Assembly (NCBI GenBank): GCA_963583905.1
Contig: OY757309.1
Span: 4,974,191-5,038,190 of the forward strand
Length of the DNA stretch: 64,000 bases
Reading direction: 5' to 3'
Source: Stenurella melanura
Taxonomy: Eukaryota; Arthropoda; Insecta; Coleoptera; Cerambycidae
Shown here: positions 1-10,699 of the stretch, piece after piece
Layout: each line of letters starts with the position of its first letter
How positions within the stretch are numbered: position 1 is the stretch's first letter
The notes under the pieces: model-generated
Seen by the model: only the letters and a program-made list of their open reading frames with translations
Told to the model about the DNA's origin: nothing
Database searches by the model: none
Translations under genes and position numbers: made by a program

Positions 1-72
1 TTACTGTAATCATATCAATTAATAGATAATAATATGGTTGTGAATTGATACATACTTTTCTTCAACTAAATC

Positions 73-533
73 CTAGCCATATTCAAGTGGAGAGAATTCT
101 ATGGGCTCAGGAAGATAAGCGTATCTCCAAAGATGAGAAATATATCTTGTTCTCCTTGTATGCTGCAACAATTCAGTCTGACAAGGTGGCAGTGTCGCTC
201 CTTCAATATTCTTAATTACAGTTGGAAATTGTCCTGTTGAAAAATCAAAACGATAAGTCTTATTGAATACAGCAACTCTTGCGACATTTACATTTTGTAG
301 AAGCATCAACATATTTCTGAGATTCTTCTAAAATTTCGAGTGGTCGCTTTTTTCTTTTCGGTAAAACGAAGGATTATAGTCGCAACCAGTGAATGAATGG
401 AATGCGGGTAAAGCTTGACATAACTTCTCTAACTTTTCGTATAATTTTGTCATATTGATATATTTCTGTGAATTACCAACTCCCATATGCATCCAGATTT
501 TCAAATTTTGCTTGAGCACATTCATATTAGATG
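73..533 (-). pseudogene. Broken repetitive gene, 'LPAFHSFTGCD' family fragment
   Basis: Two reading-frame blocks on the minus strand (525-328, then 312-73) belong to one protein. The first has ALPAFHSFTGCDYNPSFYRK; the second has LPPCQTELLQHTRRTRYISH, then LWRYAY and PEPIEFSPLEYG. I recognise both as consecutive parts of a large, multi-copy, functionally uncharacterised invertebrate family (established only as a pattern). The blocks share a frame but are separated by a TAG. Shifting frame near position 345 gives KKRPLEILEESQKYVDA, which fits the family better, so I infer at least two small indels rather than one nonsense mutation. Only the C-terminal part is here; the usual upstream domains are absent. 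It is probably a decayed repeat-associated gene. No function can be assigned. Confidence 0.6.
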
Positions 534-2360
534 TTTTTTTTTCAAATTCGCGGTTGAATTGGCGGACAAAAAGCCGAATACTGGTTGGTGTATTCTGTCA
601 GTTTCTCTACAAATAAAATGTTAAGACTGATAATGCTACAACTGAAACTCTCAAAAGAAGTTAATTATTAATCAGCATGAATGAAAATTTTAGTCTGCTA
701 ATAATCGGATGCAACTAAAACAGTCTAGTCTGTCAGGTGATTAAAGATTGAACGTATTGTACCACGCGCATACGAGAGTCGCAGCTTTCTCGGCTTGAGA
801 GACGGCTTTTGCTGTACGGGAATCTTGGCCGACTGTTATTAATTGTCATTATAGAGGGAAAATAACAATATTTTAGAATTTCAGATGTAGCGAAATTACT
901 CCATTTTTTATAAAATTTATCAAAATGATAAGGGTGGCAGACGCATGGCGTCGTGCATGCCGACTGGCAGACTGTTAATTTTGCTTTCTATTAATTTATA
1001 AATAATCTTTTTACTAACTTTTATTCGTAGCAAAATCAGTCACGGATTTGAAAATTTTGCAGGTTTTCAAAAATACCTGTCGCTCCTTGTTGTACCGGTG
1101 CATTGGCAGACTGTCACTAGTAGAATTTATCCACCATAAACATAATGAATAGAAAATATCAAGTGTAGCGAAATGAGTCACAATTGACTGTCGCTGCCTC
1201 CCGTACTACAAGGCTTCAACTTTTTTTATGACATTTGTCCTGCTGATAATAATTAAAAGCTTTAAGGAAATTCTGAAAAGTTCCCCAAGCTTTATTAGAT
1301 TTAAATAAACACTTTTTGACTTTTGCACTTTTGCCCTAATAGTCAGAAATCAAGAGCTATAAATTCGATCATAAGTCACCGCAATAACTGCTCGTTAACT
1401 TCAAGCATATCTTGCATTCAATAAGGTTACGACTGATTTTTAAAATAAATTAAATAGTTTTTAGAAACGAAAGAATCGTCAGGAAATTTAGTTGAGTTCA
1501 TCAAACCAAACCTTCGGATTAGATCTAACAAAAGATCGTTATGCAAATGATTTTCGCGGTAAGCAGCAAGCAGACATTAACATTTGCCCTGGAATTTCTT
1601 TAATACTAGATATTTGCGGCGGCCTGCAACGTTTGACAGAAAAGTGGAGGCGTAATTCTCTCACATGAACTTACGTGCCCACAACTATTACGTAAACATA
1701 CGGGGTGTTTCACGTGGAAAAGATTCATAAATCAATGACTGAAAATAGGTAGCAATTGCTTCCTGTTTGGATTGTTAATAAATCTAGTGTAGATAAAAGG
1801 CTGTATCAAGTGACTCGATGTTTTGTAATTTGTATTGAAATATTCACAATAATAATCTCTCACAATAATTAAGTATTGCTTGTTCGAGTATTTAATCTAC
1901 AGTGTTTCACACTTAATACGAATGCAGCTTCGTATTTTCATTATTTTTAGAGATAAGTAAAAAACAATGCCTGGCACAACAATAAAGCTTCATAAACTGC
2001 ATCTTGAGGTATTTAGCTTAATAGCCCAGGCGGTGTAGCTAACTTTGTTTATAGATCTCAAACATGTTTGGAGACAGATGATTTATTTTGTATGAGTTCT
2101 CTGAAGTATAATTAATAAGATCATCTAAAGTTTGCATTATTTCCAGTTCGGCAACATAAAAAAAAATTAAACTTTTTTTTCCGGTATTTTTTAAAGATTC
2201 TTAACATGAGTCGACATATGGGAAAATAAAAAATATGTTCAGAAAGAGCATACATTTCTTAGCAAAAAATGTCTACAATATTTTTTATTAAAGCCACAGG
2301 TTTTCCGTAAAAAAAATATTGAATCATGTAAACCATTCTGGTGCACATGGCATCGAACTC
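534..2360. other. AT-rich non-coding stretch
   Basis: No open frame of note and no recognisable protein similarity. The only structure I see is a degenerate tandem repeat at about 825-1195, listed separately. Confidence 0.6.
825..1195. repeat. Degenerate tandem repeat, about three units of ~140 bp
   Basis: Each unit begins with a GGCMGACTGT-like word (near 829, 965 and 1104) and ends with TAGCRAAATNAGTCAC-like text. Identity between units is low and the boundaries are approximate. Confidence 0.4.
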
Positions 2361-2363
2361 AAT

Positions 2364-2700
2364 ACAGGGTGTTGCATTATGAGAGGGACGTAACTTAACA
2401 GGAGATAGAAAACATCAGTGGTAATCAGAACCTCCCATAGAAATTTCTCATTGGGCCTTCATTACGAAGTTGCAGGGTGTTTTGCCATTTTTGGCAAAAA
2501 CTACTGTTTGTCATTACTTTGACAGGGAATGGAATAATGAATTCATATTTGGTACAGCTAATACAGTAATGATCCTTTGCAAGTACATGTGACACATGAA
2601 AAAATCAAGGTCCGAAGACACCAAAATTTAGATTTATTCTTTATCTCTAAAAAACATGACCCTGTATATATTTTTTGAAATTTCTATACGATATTCGAAA
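2364..2700. repeat. ACAGGGTGTTNC-type repeat end
   Basis: This begins with ACAGGGTGTTGC followed by GGAGATAGAAAACATCAGTG and GTAATCAGAACC. A related version (ACAGGGTGTTTCACGAGG, GGCAGATAGAGGACACCGAG, GGTAATCATAATC) starts at 12972. It is probably the end of a dispersed repeat. No partner terminus or coding capacity was found. Confidence 0.4.
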
Positions 2701-3049
2701 ATAATACAAAAAAACCGCTGCCTAAGGAATCACTACTTCCACATCCAGATTATTCGTCCAAGTCACTTTAAAGGAAACATCTTGACTATATTTGCACTCT
2801 AGTATGTGGAAATTATTGGTCATAGAATTTTAATAATATTTGGGGTAGATGTCATAGAAAAGTTTGAGGAGTTGGTTTCTACCATATACGTTAAAAATGA
2901 AGTTTCTAGTTTACCGTACTTATTTTCCACTATTTACAACCTACCACCTCAATGGAGTCATCTCAATCAGATGTCACTACAATACATACGTGTACTAACT
3001 TTCAAGTGAATATCTCAATTTGATGTTATCATTCCCATTAATAATGAAG

Positions 3050-4480
3050 CGGAGGTGGTAGAGTTTGAAAAATATTAGAAAGAAATCTGAGGCCTTGGTT
3101 TCTAGTATATACACCGAATCCCAAATTTCTGTAGTCTTACCAGCTTGCTTTACTGATTTTCCCCTATTTGCCAATATTTAACCCCCAACCCTTCAACGGC
3201 ATCATCTCAAATTATGATCTAGTTTCAGACGTCGTTATAATACATACGTGTACCAAATTTCAAATGAATATCTCAATTTTATTTTATCAACCCTTTTCAT
3301 ATTGGAGTAGGGGTGGTTGGGTTGAAAAATATTATAAGAAAATCTGACGCTGTGGCTTCTAGTACATACACCGAATTTCAAGTTTCTGTTGTCTTACCAA
3401 CTTTTTACTTATATTCCTCTATTTACCCCAAATTAACCCCCAACCCTTCAACGTAATCATCTCAAAATATAAACTAATTCCAGACGTCGTTATAATACAT
3501 ACGTGTACGAAATTTCAAATGAATATCTCAACTTTATTTTGTCAACCCCATTAATGGGGTAGGGGTGGTGGTGGGGGGGGGGTTGAAAAATATTATAAAA
3601 AAATCTGAGGCCTTAACTTCTTGTACATACACCGAATTTCAAGTTTCTGTACTCATACCAGCTTGCTTTACTTATTTCCCCCTATTGACCCCTAAATAAC
3701 CCCCAACCCTTCAACGGAATCATCTCAAAGTATAATCTAGTTCCAGATGTCGTTATAATTCATACGTGTACCAAATTTCAAATGAATATCTCGATTTTAT
3801 TTTATCAACCCTTTTATAAATAATAAAATATTATAAATAATCTGAGACCTTGGCTTCTAGTACATACACCGAATTTCAAGTTTCTGTAGTCTTACCAGCT
3901 TGCTTTATTTATTTTCCCCTAATTACCCCTATTTAACCCCCAACCCTTCAACGGAATTATCTCAAAATATAATCTAGTTCCAGATACATACGTGTAGAAA
4001 ATTTCAAATGAATATCTCAATTTTATTTTATCAACCCTTTTCAAATTGGAGTAGGGGTGGTGGGGGTTGAAAAATATTATTAAAAAATCTGACGCTTTGG
4101 TTTCTGTACTCTTACCAACTTGTTTTACTTATATTCCTCTATTTACCCCAAATTAACCCCCAACCCTTCAACGAAATCATCCCAAAATGTGTACGAAATT
4201 TCAAATGAATATCTCAACTTTATTTTTTCAACCCCTTTAATGGGGTAGGGGTGGTGGGGGGTTGAAAAATATTATAAAAAAATCTGAGGCCTTAACTTCT
4301 AGTACATACACCGAATTTCAAGTTTCTGTACTCTTACAAGCTTGCTTTACTTATTTCCCCCTATTTACCCCTATTTAACCCCCAGCCCTTCACCGGATTT
4401 CCTCAAAAAACAATCCAGTTCCAGATCTTGTTATAATATATACGTGTACAAATTTTCAGGTCAATATCTTAAACCGTTCC
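3050..4480 (+). repeat. Internal ~250-bp minisatellite of HINE copy A
   Basis: Units start at about 3089, 3345, 3605, 3841, 4089 and 4283 with CTGAGGCCTTGGCTTCTAG-like text. Each carries CATACACCGAATTTCAAG, an AACCCCCAACCCTTCAACGG block and a G-rich run before TTGAAAAATATT. The unit variants at 3345/4089 and at 3605/4283 match each other better than their neighbours, which suggests a higher-order pattern. Confidence 0.75.
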
Positions 4481-4510
4481 GGAGAAAGCGTGCGGACAAA
4501 AAAAAAAGTT

Positions 4511-4542
4511 ACAGACAGACAGACAGACCGACAGACAGACAG
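4511..4542 (+). repeat. (GACA)n/(GACC) microsatellite
   Basis: An ACAGACAGACAGACAG array with one GACC variant. The same array sits at the same relative position in the other copies of the family with an intact 3' end. Confidence 0.85.
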
Positions 4543-5344
4543 AAAATTTTTTTTCGCTCAAATTTAAAATCTCGACGTTTCATGACATTCTAAACCTATT
4601 TCACGAATAATAATTTTTGAAAATTTTTTTGCGATTACTATACTTCCAATCCACTACGTGGATGTGGAAGTAAAATAAGCAAAATGGCCCAGTTCACTTT
4701 TTGTTACACCTATATATACACGAATATGAATTTCAGAACGGTATTAAGTGAAAGTCACGTGAAACAAATAATTTTGCAACTAAAATTTCCAAAAATTTTA
4801 TTGAGCGTGAGTGAATCCTAATTCCGGCACGTTTTAAAGATCAATTTTAGTAAAAAATGTAGCCCTAATAGGTAGTCGTGTATAAATTAATCAATCATAG
4901 TAGGCCTAATCAAAGTGACAGATAATAACAAGAAATCTCCTAATACCCCGAGAGCTAGCGTCACAGACATTTGTACTATTTGTAAATGGATAGAATATGT
5001 CTTAATAAGTTGTCGATAGTCCATTGAATACCCGTCCATCAGTCTGCCGGGCTGGGAGCGCTACGTTTGGCGGCGAGAGGCGGTTTAGTCAATGACCTGA
5101 CAGCGGTACTGTTACAAATGTCAAAAAAGCCGTTTTTGATTATCTCGTGCCGAGCCGAATTTCCGGTTTTGCCGTCGCAATTTACGACACCGACAAAATA
5201 CCAATCTTACTTTTTCCGTAGAGATATCACACTATCCTCCACCCGACGCGACGTATTTATTTAGTTCTTAACGTTTCAAAAATTGATGTTTTTGAAGTTT
5301 TGCCTTCTCCGAGATTATAGTCAATTTTAAGTTTGGGATTCGCC

Positions 5345-5413
5345 GTAGCCGAACGTGCTAAGCGGCGACTACTTTTAAGTGGATTCCCAACTTCGAATCC
5401 CGCCCAAGGCTAC
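5345..5413 (+). other. tRNA-like module 1 in the foldback arm
   Basis: GTAGCC at the start pairs with GGCTAC at the end (6 bp). In between are an A-box-like TAGCCGAACGTG and a B-box-like CTTCGAATCC. The T-arm does not pair, so this is not a functional tRNA but a tRNA-derived or SINE-like relic. The inverted partner is in the right arm (6496-6543 plus 7061-7085), split there by the 517-bp extra segment. Confidence 0.5.
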
Positions 5414-5587
5414 TTTTTTATTTATTTTTTTTTAATTTTTGGCACATATTTTTGATTCTATAATTGCTCTTGGCTTATTTCTATGTAACTAACGTTAAAA
5501 TTATAAATTTTTGTAATTTTTTCTGATTTCTTGGTGATACATAGGGAAATAATCTTTAAATAATCTTTCTAGTCTTCCATTCCTTAG

Positions 5588-5660
5588 TACGTTCGCTGGT
5601 GTACCGGCTAGAAGTTCTGATTCCGAAACAGGAGATCCGGATTCGAACCACGCATACGGA
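5588..5660 (+). other. tRNA-like module 2 in the foldback arm
   Basis: The text GGTGTACCGGCTAGAAGTTC, then CTGATTCCGAAACAGGAG and CCGGATTCGAACC looks like a tRNA D-arm, an anticodon arm (TTCTG/CAGGA stem) and a B box. It resembles the head of a tRNA-derived SINE. The inverted partner in the right arm is at about 6240-6320. Not an intact tRNA gene. Confidence 0.5.
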
Positions 5661-6543
5661 GATTTTTCCGGTCATAATTTGATGCTCAAATATTACCTAT
5701 ATATCACATGAGTAATTTTTTTTCTATTTTCGTATTTGCTTAATTAAAGAGGGTTTTTTTTTTGGAGCTTCATTCAGTTTCAAAATAATTTTGTTGGAAA
5801 TCGATACAAAAAATTGTGCGAGAAAATTTATAATTCAAATTCGGATTTAATCAATCGATGGAAGCCGAATCTACAAAAACTTGATGCATTTTTGTTGAAG
5901 AAAACATACAGGGTTCGTCAAAATGAAAAAAAGAAATTAAAGCATTTGATCTTTATGGTCGGATTCCACTGAAATTCGGTATGTGGGGATTATCGATGTC
6001 ACAGATTACAAATATAGGATCGAAACTTAAAAGTTCAAAATGGCGGCGTCAACTTGGCATGACAAGTTTTATCATTTACTAAATGACTCAACTAAAAATC
6101 GGTATTTGAATGTAATCAAGGTCGCCGATTACAAATTTTCGATCGAAATTTAACAATTCAAAATGGTGGCGTCAACATGGCTGACAAATTTTATCGTTTA
6201 TCAAATTATGACCGGAAATGTAAAAAAGGTAAAAAAAAAATCCTGGTGCGTCGCTTGAACCCGGATTTCCTGTTTGGGAATCAGGACTTCTTGCCGTTAC
6301 ACAACCGAACCTACTAACTGAGGAATGAAAGACTAGAAAGATTATTTAAAGATTATTTCCCTATGCATCACAAAAAAATCGAAAAAATGAAATTTTTTTA
6401 AAATTTTAACACGTTAGTCGCATAGAAATAAGCTAAGAGCAATTATAGAATCAAGAATATCTGCCAAAAATTAAAAAAAAAAATAAATAGAAAAGTGCCC
6501 CTGGGCGGGATTCGAAGTCGGGAATCCACTTAAAAGTAGTCGC

Positions 6544-7060
6544 AAGCAAAGCAAAACATATTTATTTCATCATTTTTGTACATTAATTGCTTCCCCAAAC
6601 CGTGATCCGGAGCCAACCCAACGACCATGGTGCGAAGCGCCGCGGTGGGTGTGTGGTTGGTCGGGTCGCGGCCGGTTCCGCTCAATAAAATTCTTAACAA
6701 CTAAATACTCCTATCGCAACTTTTGCGATTTAAAACTTAGCCTAAGATAGAACAGATCCACACATGTGGAATTTAAAATACTTAAGAACTACACTTTAAA
6801 ACTAATATGGCACTAATCGATGCGAATTTGGGTTGATAATGCGGGGAAAACTTGACGAAAAACCCCGCTCGTGGTAATGGGACTCAACAGTCTCAATGCC
6901 GTTGAGAGGATAAGGATAAGATGGAGATTTTGATTTTAAAAGAAATTGTTGGCCGAGAGGGAATTTTAAACAAAAAATTACAAAAGAACAAAAAAGACAA
7001 AAATACAAAAATAGAAAATGAAGAAAGGGAATGAGGGGATAGAATAGAGGTTTTGAGAAG
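6544..7060 (-). other. 517-bp segment present only in the right foldback arm
   Basis: Comparison with the left arm (GCTAAGCGGCGACTAC, uninterrupted) shows that the right arm splits this word and carries 517 extra bases. On the minus strand the segment ends AATAAATATGTTTTGC without a poly(A) tract. It contains a GC-rich block at 6598-6680. An insertion on the right or a deletion on the left are both possible. No flanking duplication is visible. A 107-codon open frame here resembles nothing I know. Confidence 0.5.
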
Positions 7061-7579
7061 CGCTTAGCACGTTCGGCAACGACGGATCCCAATCTTAAAA
7101 TTGACTGTAATCTCGGAGAAAGCAAAACTTCAAGAACATCAATTTTTGAAACGTTAAGAACTAAATAAATACGGCGGGTGGAGGATGTGCAATTTTGTCG
7201 GTGTGGTAAATTGCGACGGCAAGACCGAAAATTCGGCTCGGCACGAGATAATCAAAAACGGATTTTTTGACATTTGTAACAGTACCGCTGTCAGGTCATT
7301 GACTAAACCGCCCCTCGCCGCCAAACGCAGCGTTCCCAGCCCGTCAGAGTGATGGGCGAGTATTCAATGGAACATCGACAACCTATTAAGACATATTCTG
7401 CCCATTTACAAATAGTACATGCCTTGTGACGCTAGCTCTCGGTCTATAAGCAGTTGAATAATTAATTTTTTGTAATTTAATGTGCCAAAATCCGCATTTA
7501 GTTTGTGAAGTACATTAAACTGTGACGGCTGCGGCTGAGCCGTCGTGCTCGAAAAATCGCGCGTGTTTTAAAGACCTTA

Positions 7580-8888
7580 TCCCACATAACAAAATGATAT
7601 GTAACGTACATACATTGTACCTTCAATCTATGGATATGTATATTCACAAGACGGAGAAAGTATATCTGATGTACATCTAATGGATGTGGAATTAACATTC
7701 CCAGCACATACGTTTGTCGCCGACTTCCATATCTATTTTATATCCAGTGAATGTACATAAACATATGCAATGTACATTCATTGGATATGAAACTCACATC
7801 ATATACACAATCGCATATTTTATGAATATACATTACATATCTCTGAAGTAGTTTCCACGGACATCAAAACACTTATTGAACACTGCACTCGACGCGTGTT
7901 CCCCAGTCATGTTGGCATCATCGGGAGATGATTAAAACGAACGGTTTTAATCATCTTGATGATACCAACACGATTGGAGCATCACGCATCGAATGAAGGT
8001 GTTCAAGTGTTTTGATGTTCGTGGGAACTACTTCAGAGGTATCCAATAATAGTATCCATATGAGGTAATAAAACACAGATAGCTTAATAAGAAATATGTT
8101 TTATATATAACTATTTTAAACATACACAAACTTTACAAAATTACCTAAATTATAACACAATATTTAAAATTTTCAATTTTTACGTATACTTTTTTACCTT
8201 CCGGTAGTTTAACAAATTGTAAACATATGTATAATACCTACTACAGTTACTCATGTCCTACATATGCGTTTAAAACATAAGAGCAAATTTTTAGGCTTCT
8301 GTCACTTTCCGCCATCTTAACTAAACACACACCTGCCACAATCAGTTAAATATGAAACTTGCAAATTTTCTAACCCTAAAAGGGTATATATTTACAAATC
8401 TAAAGAATTTCATTATAGTAAATATACTCTTACATGATGGGAGCTTCTTGCAAATGTAACAGCATAATATAGCAATAAACAAATATAAAATCCAGAGAAT
8501 GAGAAAGAGTTAACTTCCATCACACATAAACACTATGCACACAACACTACAGGGATAAGGCTTAATGGCTGCCGGCGCCGGCTCTACAATCCGTAAACAA
8601 ACTGATGCCTGGTGCGCCGACGTACTATGCAATAAGTTAGTAGCACATGCGCATCAGATAATGAGATAAAATTCGTGTACGCGTATAATTTAATTGTACC
8701 TTAATGGACATGTTATGTATAAATCATTATGTATATACCCCCAGCAATGTATACTGTATATGACGCTGATGGATATCAGTAGCTGAATATACATTTCATA
8801 TCATATGTATATTTAACAATAGATATTCAATTTCCAACACCTAATGCATATGCTATAGATATACATATCCATGAGATGTTATGTGGGA
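7580..8888. mobile_element. 1.3-kb TIR element ending TCCCACATAAC
   Basis: The ends are TCCCACATAAC (7580) and GTTATGTGGGA (8878-8888), a perfect 11-bp inverted repeat. Both subterminal regions are rich in ATGTACATT and GGATATG words in several orientations, as in transposase-binding arrays. No coding frame is present. A target duplication is not clear. It encloses the 200-bp MITE at 7840. Confidence 0.55.
7840..8039. mobile_element. 200-bp palindromic MITE, TA target
   Basis: CTCTGAAGTAGTTTCC at the left mirrors GGAACTACTTCAGAG at the right. The arms continue inverted across the whole element to the centre (GATGATTAAAACGAACGG and TTTTAATCATC). A TA dinucleotide flanks both sides (7838-7839, 8040-8041), consistent with a Tc1/mariner-mobilised foldback MITE. 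That assignment is inference. Confidence 0.65.
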
Positions 8889-9118
8889 ATATCCACTTAT
8901 CCACATACTTTAATATTCTATTTCCCTTTTTTTTACAGTATTACATACTTACTATTCTTTTTGGCCGAAAATAAAAATACGTGTGGTACGCGTGACACCA
9001 AAAGAAACAATGACAGTTCAGGATGACAGTTCCGGGGAGAAAGCGCAAAGCTTGCTTTAAACGTGTGGTGACTGTGGCGTAGAAAGGGACTAGTTACTAC
9101 CATGTGATCATGAAGACG

Positions 9119-9876
9119 TATGAGGCGCCGTTTGGGACAAAATACAAATTCTTATAATATATGTAATATTACACAATATATAAAAAAATCCATATATATA
9201 AAGATATAGTTTCCTGATATATCTAGAAAAATTCCATACATAATGTTTTGATATAGACTTTTAATTTCACTAACTGCCGCAATAGAATGAGGGCGCTCAT
9301 GTAATGTTCATATTGGGAGGTACCTATTACTTGGTTTGTCTTCATAAGTAGTTTTGTAATTTGTGCGTCTTAGAGCCGAGAATTTTTCTCATAAATTTAG
9401 GATAGGTACATAGTACTTACCTTCAAATATAATTTCTAATCTAGAATGTAATCTCCATATTATAGTATATGTATACTATTAAGTTTGTCTGCTGCTGTTT
9501 CAATGCTTTTCGAATATTATTAAGCAATCTTCCACCAGCCTTATATCCTAATCAATTTGTCTTCGATGACATAAATTATAATCACTAATTAACTCTTCAA
9601 AGTACTCGGCAATATCATATATTCACTGGTATTAAAACAAAAGAAAATTTATATTTTCAGTTTTAACTTATTATTATAGGTTAGGATTACCTACAGCTGG
9701 CTTCCAGCCTTATCGTGAGCGCCCTCATTTTATTGCGGCAGTTAGTGAAATTAAAAGTCTATATCAAAACATTATATATCAGGAAATTTTATCTTTATAT
9801 ATGAATTATTTGTATATATTGTGTAAGATTATATATATTGTAAGAAATTGTATTTTGTCCCAAACGGCGCCTCATA
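9119..9876. mobile_element. 758-bp element with long TIRs and 6-bp target duplication
   Basis: The left TIR starts TATGAGGCGCCGTTTGGGAC; the right end is its reverse complement, finishing GGCGCCTCATA. The arms run about 185 bp (left) and 165 bp (right), to GAGCGCCCTCAT. AAGACG is repeated exactly at both edges (9113-9118 and 9877-9882). There is no coding frame in the ~410-bp centre. A 6-bp duplication with long TIRs does not identify the superfamily. Confidence 0.75.
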
Positions 9877-9882
9877 AAGACG

Positions 9883-10650
9883 AGACGAGAAATACAATTG
9901 TATGTTAAAATTGTATGAGAAATTTTGAGCAAATAAATTCCCGCTGGCTTCTAGTCACTGTCGTGTTAATCTCAGCCTAAATACACTACTTACCTTCCGC
10001 ACTTTATATTTCATAAGATTTAACATTTAACAATCAACCTAATTAGCTAATTCATTCCAATGCGCTTCATTGAATCATCAGTAGAATGACGCCTGAACTA
10101 GGCAATCGCATACCTATAACTTCTGACCTTTAGTCCATATTTGTATGTACGCAATTAGAACTGAAACTGTCTGTATGTGCAACTTTTATATATAATTAAT
10201 GACATTTATTTCCTTGAAAACAATTGAGTTATTAATAGATCTGGATCGAGATCTAGCGAACAAAGAGGATTCATTGACAGAAACGCTGTACTGTAATTAT
10301 TACAAGGCAGAAGACGCAAAAATAATTAGTATTAGCGGTGGCAAATGATAAGTAAAGTTTTTAAATTAAAGTTGAAATAGTTTAAGGAATTGCAAGAAAT
10401 CCCTAAACAGCGGACTGTCCAGTTATTTTTGATGTTTGATTTCATTTGATGGTTTGATTTTCACAAAAACAATATTTTTTTGAAAATCAAACCCACGTAG
10501 CTAGGAAAATGTGCATTTTCGTGGAACATAATAAGAATATTAAGATGTTAAGAAGACTTTGCTTTCCTTGTCTGATTTTTTTCTACATTTTTAAAAACAT
10601 TTTTTATCAATGATTTCCCCTAAAAAGTATTTCCTATTTCCTGAGTTGTT
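9883..10650. other. AT-rich non-coding stretch
   Basis: Nothing recognised on either strand. Confidence 0.5.
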
Positions 10651-10692
10651 TTGATTGATTGATTAATTGATTAATTGATTGATTGATTGATT
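10651..10692 (+). repeat. (GATT)n / (GATTAATT) microsatellite
   Basis: TTGATTGATTGATTAATTGA continues as GATT repeats for about 42 bp, directly before a GC-rich segment. Confidence 0.85.
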
Positions 10693-10699
10693 TGCCAGT

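Larger units (their letters stand above)
2714..4672 (+). mobile_element. HINE/DINE-1-like element, copy A (full length)
   Basis: The 5' end reads ACCGCTGCCTAAGGAATCAC, followed by ACTTCCACATCCAGAT. The 3' end is a near-perfect hairpin at 4642-4671 (ACTTCCAATCCAC, loop, GTGGATGTGGAAGT), so ACTTCCACATCCA at the 5' end is inverted in the 3' hairpin. A GACA/GACC microsatellite lies about 100 bp before the hairpin. A subterminal inverted repeat, GACA/GTCY core and 3' hairpin are the known hallmarks of non-autonomous Helentron-associated elements (DINE-1, MINE, mini-me). The middle holds about six units of a ~250-bp minisatellite. There is no coding capacity. Family assignment is inference from structure; the terminal boundaries are supported by the other copies in this window. 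Confidence 0.75.
4949..7443. mobile_element. Large foldback element with ~0.7-kb arms
   Basis: The left arm (about 4949-5680) and right arm (about 6230-7443) are inverted copies, starting CCGAGAGCTAGCGTCAC and ending GTGACGCTAGCTCTCGG. Shared text runs through GACCTGACAGCGGTACTGTT, the CACGAGATAATCAAAAACGG block, AACGTTTCAAAAATTGATGT and TCTTTAAATAATCTTTCTAG. The loop (about 5690-6230) holds a short direct repeat around AAAATGGCGGCGTCAAC (6036 and 6160). The right arm has an extra 517 bp at 6544-7060. No transposase is visible. I cannot identify a target duplication, so the class is unknown. Confidence 0.7.

Noticed and set aside
1680..1720. CGTAAACATACGGGGTGTTTCACG as a transposon end
   Set aside because: A GGGTGTTTCAC word alone; no partner terminus nearby.
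2806..3009. 67-codon frame at the start of HINE copies (also at 21625)
   Set aside because: Repeats because the 5' block of the element is repeated; not conserved as a frame in the copies at 36278 and 63322.
3050..4480. CRISPR array or eukaryotic satellite array
   Set aside because: Units are ~250 bp, contiguous and bounded by HINE ends; no spacer pattern.
5345..5413. Functional tRNA gene
   Set aside because: Acceptor-like pairing exists, but the T-stem does not pair and the block is mirrored in a transposon arm.
6802..7125. 107-codon minus-strand frame
   Set aside because: Lies in the segment unique to one foldback arm and spans its junction; no similarity.
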